This document shows positions 54,718 to 61,799 of a stretch of 64,000 nt of DNA, in pieces (positions within the stretch are counted from its first letter, which is position 1; each line of letters begins with the position of its first letter). The notes under the pieces were generated by a model, which saw nothing but the letters and a program-made list of their open reading frames with translations, searched no databases and was not told where the DNA came from. Both the position numbers and the translations under genes were made by a program. The DNA comes from Rhizobium sp. P38BS-XIX. Its GTDB lineage: Bacteria; Pseudomonadota; Alphaproteobacteria; Rhizobiales; Rhizobiaceae. The DNA lies in NCBI RefSeq assembly GCF_012641435.1, contig NZ_JABAIJ010000002.1, forward strand, positions 124,001-188,000, in the 5' to 3' direction.

Positions 54718-55062
54718 ATGACCTGGCCAAATGAAACCTGGCATCCGATCGGCGATATCACCGATATTCCGCTCAGGGGCGCGCGCTGCGTGAAGACGCC
54801 GCGGGGCAAGATCGCCGTCTTCAGGACCGCTGAAAACGAGGTCTTTGCAATCGAGGATCATTGTCCGCACAAGGGTGGGGCGCTTTCGCAGGGTATCGTC
54901 CACGCGAAAGCCGTGACCTGTCCGCTGCACAATTGGGTGATCTCGCTCGAAACGGGCAGGGCCCTCGGCGCCGATCAAGGCGCAGTCAGAACTCTGCCCG
55001 TTCGCAACGAGAATGGTGCTCTCTCCATAGCTCTTGGAAGCATGATGATGGCGGCCGAATGA
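54718..55062 (+). CDS. nirD: Nitrite reductase small subunit NirD
   Basis: The 114-residue Rieske-like protein carries DHCPHKGGALSQG and TCPLHNWVISLETG. Both Cys-x-His and Cys-x2-His ligand pairs are present, so it can hold a [2Fe-2S] cluster, unlike the enterobacterial NirD that lacks it. It partners NirB. GGAG at 54708-54711 favours ATG 54718 over ATG 54712. Its TGA overlaps the nitrate reductase ATG. Confidence 0.93.
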   Translation: MTWPNETWHPIGDITDIPLRGARCVKTPRGKIAVFRTAENEVFAIEDHCPHKGGALSQGIVHAKAVTCPLHNWVISLETGRALGADQGAVRTLPVRNENGALSIALGSMMMAAE

Positions 55063-57719
55063 TGGAGAAGGAGGTCAGGACAACCTGTCCCTATTGCGGC
55101 GTCGGCTGCGGCGTGATCGCCAAGCTCGCCGAAGACGGCGCAGTTTCGGTGCGGGGCGATCCCGAACATCCCTCCAATTTCGGGCGGCTTTGTTCGAAGG
55201 GGTCGGCACTTGCCGAAACCATAGATCTCGACGGGCGCGTTCTCTATCCGGAAGTATCGGGGCAGCGGGTCGAATGGGACACGGCACTTGACCTCGTCGC
55301 TCAGCGATTTTCACAGACGATTGCCGAGCACGGCCGGGGCTCCGTCGCCTTCTATGTCTCAGGTCAGCTGCTGACGGAAGACTATTATGTAGCCAACAAG
55401 CTGATGAAGGGCTTCATCGGCTCGGCCAACATTGACACGAATTCGCGCCTCTGCATGTCCTCGTCTGTGGCCGGTCATCGGCGAGCCTTCGGCTCCGACA
55501 CGGTGCCGGGCACATATGAGGACATCGAACTTGCCGATCTTGTCGTGCTTGCAGGCTCGAATCTCGCCTGGTGCCATCCCGTCCTTTATCAGCGTCTGGC
55601 CGCAGCCAAGATAGCGCGGCCGAGCATGAAAATCGTTGTCATAGACCCGCGTCGGACGATGACTGGGGATATCGCTGACGTTCATCTCGCAATCCGGCCG
55701 GATGGAGATGTCGCTCTGTTCATGGGGTTGTTCGCACATCTGATTGCCGAAAATGCGATCGATCAGAACTACATAGCCGAGCATACGCGCGGCTTCGGCG
55801 ACGCCTTTGACAAATCCGCGGCCCTGTCCTGGAGTGAGCTTTTGCACGAGACCGGCTTGCCTGCGATGCAGCTTCGGGAGTTCTTTCGCCTGTTTGCCAC
55901 GACGGAAAGGGTTGTTACCTGCTATAGCCAGGGCGTCAACCAGTCCGCTTCGGGAACGGACAAGGTCAACGGCATCATCAACTGCCATCTCGCCACGGGC
56001 CGCATCGGTCGACCCGGTATGGGACCTTTTTCGCTGACCGGTCAGCCAAACGCCATGGGAGGTCGGGAAGTTGGCGGACTTGCGAATATGCTTGCCGCCC
56101 ACATGGAAATCGAAAATGCGGCAGATCGCGACCGCGTCCAGCGTTTTTGGCGCTCGCCGGATATAGTCACCACCTCCGGCCTCAAAGCCGTCGACATGTT
56201 CAAGGCAATTGCTGACGGCCACATCAAGGCCATCTGGATCATGGCAACGAATCCGGCTGTCTCCATGCCCGATGCCAACGCGGTCGAGGCTGCCATCAGG
56301 GCCTGTCCGTTTGTCGTCGTCTCCGATGTTCTTGCAAGCACCGATACGACACGACATGCCCATGTTCTTCTGCCATCGCTCGGATGGGGCGAGAAGGACG
56401 GCACAGTGACGAACTCCGAGCGGCGCATTTCACGCCAGCGTGCTTTCCTGGAGGTACCCGGAGAAGCAAGAGCGGATTGGTGGCAGCTGGCTGAAGTCGG
56501 CCGTCGCATGGGCTATACCGAGGCATTTCACTATTCGTCCAGTGCTTCGATCTTCGATGAGCACGCCAGCCTGTCGGCATTCGAAAACGATGGGACACGC
56601 GACTTCGATATCGGCGGCTATGCCGGCATGGATTCCAGCAGCTACGACAACTGCCAACCGTTCCAATGGCCTCAGCCAAAGGAGGGCAAGGCATTCGGAG
56701 GACGCTTCTTCGCGCAGGGTGGCTTCTACCACACAGACGGCAAAGCTCGATTTATTCCCATAACTGTCGCCAGTCGCACGCAAACCGATGATCGCTACCC
56801 GTTCATCCTCAATACGGGGCGGGTTCGTGATCATTGGCACACAATGACGCGAACGGGCAAAAGTGCCCGTCTTTCCTCGCACATCGCCGAACCCTTTGCC
56901 GAGTTGCATCCGAGCGATGCAGCCGAGATTGGCGTGGTCACGGCCGATCTCGTCGAAATATCGAGCCGGTACGGCACGGCGGTTGTTCGGGCGCTGATCA
57001 CAGAACGCCAGGCTCGTGGCAGTGCCTTCGTGCCGATGCATTGGAACGATCAATTTACCGCCAAGGGGCGCATCGATGCCGTTGTGGCACCTCGGACGGA
57101 TCCCATCTCAGGCCAACCCGCATCGAAGAATGTCGCGATCGCTGTGCGGCCGTTCATTGTGAGGCATTACGGCTTTGCGCTGTCGGTATCAGAGCCTGCG
57201 TCCCTCAACGCAGCCTATTGGGCGATCGCGAGGGCCAATGGCGGATGGCGGATGGAGCTCGCCTTCGATGCAGCCGAGGCGGATTGGATTTCGTGGTGCC
57301 GCACCATCTTTTCCATTCCTGAAGGCATAGAACCACTTGGTTACGTCGATGCGCAGGCCGGCGTCATGCGGCTCGCATTTTTCTCGGGCAAGCGCCTTCT
57401 CGCTGCCCTGTTTCTCTCATGCGAGCCCGTGGCCGTTGCCCGCAATTGGGCGACGGCACAGCTTGTCGCGGATCATACGGATCTGCGCAAGCGTTTCGCA
57501 TTTATCGCCGGTCGACCGGGGGCGGACCAGCCAGATCCGGGAGCCACGGTCTGCTCATGCTTCGGCGTCGGCGTCAATCAGATCGCCGCCGCCGTGCGCA
57601 GCGGCTGCCGCAACGTTCAAGCCATCGGCAAGACGTTGAATGCAGGCACAAATTGCGGTTCGTGCCGCGCCGAAATTAAGGGGATCATCGATGCATGTCT
57701 TACAGCCGCCGCCGAGTGA
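55059..57719 (+). CDS. nasA: Assimilatory nitrate reductase catalytic subunit
   Basis: The 886-residue molybdenum enzyme has an N-terminal [4Fe-4S] motif CPYCGVGCG with a fourth Cys in GRLCSKGSAL. Molybdopterin-binding domains follow (SRLCMSSSVAGHRRAFGSDT; GPFSLTGQPNAMGGREVGG) and a molydop-binding C-domain (ILNTGRVRDHWHTMTRTGKS). A BFD-like [2Fe-2S] tail closes the protein (CSCFGVGVNQ, GTNCGSCRAEIK). This NasA/NarB-type architecture takes electrons without a separate NADH subunit gene here. ATG 55059 overlaps the nirD stop as ATGA; ATG 55062 is equally possible. The end overlaps cysG by 29 bases. Confidence 0.94.
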   Translation: MMEKEVRTTCPYCGVGCGVIAKLAEDGAVSVRGDPEHPSNFGRLCSKGSALAETIDLDGRVLYPEVSGQRVEWDTALDLVAQRFSQTIAEHGRGSVAFYVSGQLLTEDYYVANKLMKGFIGSANIDTNSRLCMSSSVAGHRRAFGSDTVPGTYEDIELADLVVLAGSNLAWCHPVLYQRLAAAKIARPSMKIVVIDPRRTMTGDIADVHLAIRPDGDVALFMGLFAHLIAENAIDQNYIAEHTRGFGDAFDKSAALSWSELLHETGLPAMQLREFFRLFATTERVVTCYSQGVNQSASGTDKVNGIINCHLATGRIGRPGMGPFSLTGQPNAMGGREVGGLANMLAAHMEIENAADRDRVQRFWRSPDIVTTSGLKAVDMFKAIADGHIKAIWIMATNPAVSMPDANAVEAAIRACPFVVVSDVLASTDTTRHAHVLLPSLGWGEKDGTVTNSERRISRQRAFLEVPGEARADWWQLAEVGRRMGYTEAFHYSSSASIFDEHASLSAFENDGTRDFDIGGYAGMDSSSYDNCQPFQWPQPKEGKAFGGRFFAQGGFYHTDGKARFIPITVASRTQTDDRYPFILNTGRVRDHWHTMTRTGKSARLSSHIAEPFAELHPSDAAEIGVVTADLVEISSRYGTAVVRALITERQARGSAFVPMHWNDQFTAKGRIDAVVAPRTDPISGQPASKNVAIAVRPFIVRHYGFALSVSEPASLNAAYWAIARANGGWRMELAFDAAEADWISWCRTIFSIPEGIEPLGYVDAQAGVMRLAFFSGKRLLAALFLSCEPVAVARNWATAQLVADHTDLRKRFAFIAGRPGADQPDPGATVCSCFGVGVNQIAAAVRSGCRNVQAIGKTLNAGTNCGSCRAEIKGIIDACLTAAAE

Positions 57720-59178
57720 AGATCTGCGGCGCATAGAGCCGCTTTCGAAATTGCCGGTCTTTTGGGCGCTTGAGAAAAAGCGCGTCGTTGTGGTCGGCGG
57801 TTCCGATGGCGCCGCCTGGAAGGCTGAGCTGCTGGCGGCCTGCGGTGCGCGGGTCGAGGTGTTTGCCGAAGAGGTGAGCGACGGTCTGCAAAAGCTGTTC
57901 CTGAAGCTGCCAAAACATCCAAGCGCTACCCTCAGACATCACAACAGGGTGTGGATGCGAGACGATCTCAAAAATGCCGAACTCGCTATCGCGGATATCG
58001 AAGGTGATGTCGAGGCTCGTCACTTCTTCGACGCAGCCCGTTCGCTTGGCGTGCCTGTAAACGTGATCGACAAGCCGGCTTATTGCCAGTTTCAATTCGG
58101 TTCGATCGTCAACCGTTCCCCAGTCGTCGTCGCCATTTCGACGGACGGTGCAGCGCCCATTTTGGCGCAGACGATCCGCAGGAAGATCGAGACTTTGTTG
58201 TCAAGCGCAATACAGTCCTGGGCTCACATTGCGCGGTCCGTCAGAGGCCAGGTCAATGAGCTTCTGACGACGGCTTGGCAACGGCGCACGTACTGGGAGA
58301 AGCTTGCCGACCTTGCATTCAGCGGCGTTCCTGCTCAGGACGCCGAAAGCGAGCTCCTTAAGATCGCTCACGGGATTAAGGACGCCACCCCGACAGTTGG
58401 TAGCGTGACGCTGGTTGGCGCGGGACCGGGCGATGCGGATTTGCTGACGCTGAAGGCCGTGCGCGCGCTGCAAGCAGCTGACGTCATTCTTTTCGACGAT
58501 CTGGTATCAGCAGACGTTCTGGAGCTCGCCCGTCGAGAGGCTCGCCGTATGCTCGTCGGCAAGAGAGGCGGCCGCACTAGCTGCAGACAGGAGGACATCA
58601 ACGAGATGATGATTGGGCTCGCCAAGGCAGGCAAACGCGTTGTCCGATTGAAGTCTGGAGACCCAATGATCTTCGGTCGTGCGGGTGAGGAGATCGCTTG
58701 CCTGAGACAGAAAAACATCCCTGTTGACGTCATTCCCGGTATTACCGCAGCCAGCGCGATGGCATCGCGCCTCGGCGTATCGCTTACACATAGAGATTAT
58801 GCGCAATCTGTCCGCTATGTCACAGGGCATTCCCGTAATGGCGGGATGATCTCTGACATGGATTGGCACTCGCTGGCGGAGCCGAGGACGACAAATGTAT
58901 TCTATATGAGTGGACGAACGGCTTGCCAGATTGCCGACAATCTTATGGCTGCTGGCCTACCCTCTGCAACGCCGGTCATCATCGTCAGCAATGTCAGCCG
59001 ACCCAACGAACGCACGTGGAACGGAAAACTGGCGGAGATGGGCGAGGGTATTGATGCGATCGGCTACGAAGAACCTGTTCTCATCGCTGTGGGTACGGCA
59101 CTGTCTGCATACAAACCCATAAGTGTCGAACTTGAACTCACCGACAATTCGTCTCCGATGATGGCTGGCGTGCGATGA
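57691..59178 (+). CDS. cysG: Siroheme synthase CysG (trifunctional)
   Basis: The 495-residue protein supplies siroheme to nitrite reductase. The N-terminal half is the precorrin-2 dehydrogenase/ferrochelatase (KKRVVVVGGSDGAAWKAELL, CQFQFGSIVNRSPVVVAIST). The C-terminal half is the uroporphyrinogen-III methyltransferase (VTLVGAGPGDADLLTLKAVR, VVRLKSGDPMIFGRAGEE, DVIPGITAASAMASRLGV). The NAD-binding loop reads GGS rather than the usual GGG. ATG 57691, behind AAGGGG, lies inside the end of nasA, so translation is coupled. The stop overlaps the next small gene. Confidence 0.94.
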   Translation: MHVLQPPPSEDLRRIEPLSKLPVFWALEKKRVVVVGGSDGAAWKAELLAACGARVEVFAEEVSDGLQKLFLKLPKHPSATLRHHNRVWMRDDLKNAELAIADIEGDVEARHFFDAARSLGVPVNVIDKPAYCQFQFGSIVNRSPVVVAISTDGAAPILAQTIRRKIETLLSSAIQSWAHIARSVRGQVNELLTTAWQRRTYWEKLADLAFSGVPAQDAESELLKIAHGIKDATPTVGSVTLVGAGPGDADLLTLKAVRALQAADVILFDDLVSADVLELARREARRMLVGKRGGRTSCRQEDINEMMIGLAKAGKRVVRLKSGDPMIFGRAGEEIACLRQKNIPVDVIPGITAASAMASRLGVSLTHRDYAQSVRYVTGHSRNGGMISDMDWHSLAEPRTTNVFYMSGRTACQIADNLMAAGLPSATPVIIVSNVSRPNERTWNGKLAEMGEGIDAIGYEEPVLIAVGTALSAYKPISVELELTDNSSPMMAGVR

Positions 59179-59483
59179 CTAACATGGCAGCCCTTCTGCT
59201 CATTTTTTCGATCGGTTTAAGTTGGAACCGTGTTGCAACTATCTTCGACACGGCATTACCTATTGAAAACTCTGCGCAACCGCTTCTCATTTTGGCGTCG
59301 ACAGTCTGTATCACGTCGTTCGGTTTGGCGTTCAGTATTGCGGCATGGCCGATCGGCATCCTGATTGTTGTCGTCGGACTTCTTCTTGCCCGGTTTGTCC
59401 AGGGCCTTAACATACGCATAGCCGTGCCGCTTTCTGTCGCGCTCTTATTGGCCTATATACGGCTTGTTTATCCACTCGCATGA
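59175..59483 (+). CDS. Small three- to four-helix membrane protein at the end of the nas operon
   Basis: The 102-residue, very hydrophobic protein has about three membrane spans (MAALLLIFSIGLSWNRVA; LLILASTVCITSFGLAFSIA; WPIGILIVVVGLLLARFV) and a last segment VALLLAYIRLVYPLA. No family is recognised. Its ATG overlaps the cysG stop as ATGA, the same coupling used through the operon, which argues that it is a real gene. A link with nitrate, nitrite or ammonium membrane transport is only inferred from position. Confidence 0.6.
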   Translation: MTNMAALLLIFSIGLSWNRVATIFDTALPIENSAQPLLILASTVCITSFGLAFSIAAWPIGILIVVVGLLLARFVQGLNIRIAVPLSVALLLAYIRLVYPLA

Positions 59484-59816
59484 GGGGCAGGTTTTTGAGG
59501 CAACCAAATGACGGTATGCTTCACGACGGTCCGGGGAACCATGACGACGTCGACCGCTCCCAATGCTTTCCGGCTGAATTTTTGTGTGATGACAAAGTCC
59601 TCGCCGGGCGGCTCCCCAATCGTCCGGTCGCCGCGGGCTTGAAGTCGGAATACAACGACCGCACCGCCGCTTTTATGGGAGCTGTGTGAGCACATCCGTC
59701 ATGCGTGTCTGACAGGTCGGGATGTACGGGTGTCTGCCGGTTGCGAGATTTATTCGCTCAATCATACGAGGAAACGTAAGCGCTGTCCTGAGGCCACGTC
59801 AGACGGAAGTTGACGC

Positions 59817-60056
59817 CTATTTTGTGAGCTGATGGGCAGTCAGACGCTCAGCTTCTGCCAGCGCGGCAGTTTTGGTTTTGAAGGGGCCGATATCATGGTC
59901 TTCGGTGTCGGGTAACCACTTCGGAAGGAACCACCAGCCGCCAGGGCGATAACTGGAACTGCTTCTCACAGAGCCGACATTCTTGGCGAAGAACCAGCCG
60001 GAGTCGATTCCATCCTGCTCCCATGAGATGCTCTGCTCTGTCACGGCACACTCCAC
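59817..60056 (-). CDS. Small IS66-borne protein of unknown function
   Basis: The 79-residue frame (DSGWFFAKNVGSVRSSSSYR, then GGWWFLPKWLPDTEDHDIGP and a basic helical tail) lies inside the IS66 ends and overlaps the 3' end of tnpC by 16 bases on the same strand. Extra small downstream genes are known in IS66 elements. Trp-rich sequence but no recognised domain. It is likely a cargo or accessory frame. Confidence 0.5.
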   Translation of the reverse strand: MECAVTEQSISWEQDGIDSGWFFAKNVGSVRSSSSYRPGGWWFLPKWLPDTEDHDIGPFKTKTAALAEAERLTAHQLTK

Positions 60057-60975
60057 GCCTGTTGTTTTATCGGGAGCATTTTATCGGCCTCGTATGACCA
60101 GGGCAACAACTCGTCGATCTGGCTGTTTGGGTGACCATTGACGATCTTAGTAAGCACATCGGCGAGATAGCCGAGCGGTTCCACATCGTGGAGCTTGGCG
60201 GTCTCGATGAGTGATGCGATGGTCGCCCAGTGCTCGGCCCCGGCGTCGGAACCCGCGAAGAGTGCGTTCTTACGATTTAGGGCAATTGGCCTGATGGATC
60301 GCTCGACGGTGTTGGAGTCGATCTCGATGCGGCCGTCATCGATGAACCTGGTTAGCCCATCCCACCGCGACAAGGTGTATCGGATTGCTTCAGCCAGCTT
60401 CGTTTTCTGGCTGATAAGGCCGAGCTTTTCGGTAAGCCAGGGCGCAAGGCTGTCAACGATCGGGCGGCTCTTTTCCTGTCGGATGACACGGCGTTCCTCG
60501 GAAGCCCGACCACGGATATCATCCTCGATCCTGTAAAGCTCGGCAATGCGCCGGAGCGCCTCGGTGGCAATGGGTGCAGAACCGGCTGCTGCCAACTCGT
60601 AAAAGCGTCGCTGAACATGCGGCCAGCAGAAGGCCAGCGAGACGGCATTCTTGGCAGCCAACGGGCGGTAGCCACTGTAACCGTCTACTTGGAGAATGCC
60701 GACGAAGCTGTCGAGATGGGTCATCGGGCGTTCAGCCTTGCGATCTGGCGCATAGACATAAACGACACCCGGCGGATCGTTCCTCTCTGCCATGGTCGGT
60801 CGTCCCGCGCATAGGCCCAAAGTTGGCCGGTCTTGGTCTTGCCGCGCCCCGGATCGAGCACCGGTGCTGTCGTCTCGTCCGCGAAGAGCTTGGATGATGA
60901 CTTCAACACCTCAAGTAGCCTCTGATGAACCGGCCGCAGATGCCAGGCCGCACGTCCAACCCAATCAGCCAACGT
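60041..60975 (-). pseudogene. IS66 TnpC transposase, frameshifted and 5'-truncated
   Basis: Two frames together give the tnpC core. LADWVGRAAWHLRPVHQRLL to GQLWAYARDDRPW lies in one frame (down to about 60795). PPGVVYVYAPDRKAERPMTH to the C-terminal DELLPWSYEADKML lies in the other. The DDE-type residues sit in FADETTAPVLD, LQVDGYSGYRPL and IDSNTVERSIRPIA. The N-terminal third, including the leucine-zipper region, is missing, and the frameshift inactivates what remains. Confidence 0.85.
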
Positions 60976-61220
60976 TGAGCGATCGAGGTCTATACCTCGT
61001 CACGCCGGGCTCATAGCTTCCCGCGACGATCTGCGCCTTCAGCTCGTCGCTCCATTCACGGCGACGACCACTTCCAGTGAAAACCTCGAACCGACGAACC
61101 GGCTCATCATCTTGGTTTTAAGCGTAAGCTCTGAAATCGACATATGTCTAAGCCCTCTATTTAGGCTCAACATCGTCAATCACAAGTTGATCCGGAAGGT
61201 GGGTTCAAAACGACGCTTAC

Positions 61221-61768
61221 GCCAAAACTATCGTTCAAGGCACCTCATCTAATCTCATTCGGGAAGGAAAGTCTTTCCAGAAAGCTTGGACGCGGATTCA
61301 TCGATGGGTCGTCGCCGACTAGTGGCACAACAAACACATTCGTCCCATGACGGGCTTGCCGCGAAAGGAAGTGGACTTACTTAAGCATTGTCGCAACTGT
61401 AAAGAAGCGGTACGGACCCGGTACGGCGGACCTCACGAGGGCGAGTGCCGGGTCTTGTGAGGTGGATGGTGTCCCTGTCGAGCGTCCTGCGCTTTGCTAT
61501 TTTCGCCGAACCTAGGAAATTTGATCCACCAGCGATATTCGAGCCGTGGGTCGTCGCGGCAATGATGCAGTTCGAACGCGAAATCGAGGCCCACTGTCGC
61601 AGAACGCGGTTTGTGGTTCTCTGAGATACAGGTCAAGCTGCGGTGACCTGAGTGCGGCAAGGTGTTGGCCAGATGTGCGATAGCAAGCCGGCCGCATAAG
61701 AGCGTCTTGCCCTGAAGGATCCATCGCCCCTGCATTCACGCGGCGGAAGTGTTATCGAAGATGGATTC
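61221..61768. other. Intergenic stretch, no gene assigned
   Basis: The 548 bases between the IS66 end and the aldehyde dehydrogenase terminator hold only short frames without recognisable products. Some of it may be decayed insertion-sequence DNA, but I could not identify a family. Confidence 0.4.
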
Positions 61769-61796
61769 AACAAGGGGCGCCGTAACGCCCCTTGTT
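61769..61796 (-). terminator. Terminator hairpin after the aldehyde dehydrogenase gene
   Basis: AACAAGGGGCG (61769-61779) and CGCCCCTTGTT (61786-61796) are perfect 11-bp arms with a 6-base loop, just past the TAA at 61800-61802. The T-run on the minus strand is short (TTG-TTG), so termination strength is uncertain, but the position is right. Confidence 0.65.
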
Positions 61797-61799
61797 TCG

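Larger units (their letters stand above)
59776..61220 (-). mobile_element. Internally deleted IS66-family element
   Basis: The element is bounded by related inverted ends starting GTAAGCG (59776 on the plus strand; 61220 read on the minus strand), with further matches around TGA..CCAC. On the minus strand, an orfA-like start (VRRFEVFTGSGRRREWSDEL) runs after GSYEPGVTR directly into tnpC sequence (STLADWVGRAAWHL). The rest of orfA, all of tnpB and the front of tnpC are deleted. A frameshift also splits tnpC near 60790. No matching 8-bp target duplication was seen. It cannot transpose on its own. Confidence 0.82.

Noticed and set aside
53154..54809. 551-codon minus-strand open frame opposite nirB and nirD
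   Set aside because: It is a shadow of the nitrite reductase genes in GC-rich DNA; low-complexity composition and no family signature.
59768..61228. 8-bp target-site duplication around the IS66 relic
   Set aside because: The flanks GAGGAAAC and GCCAAAAC do not match.
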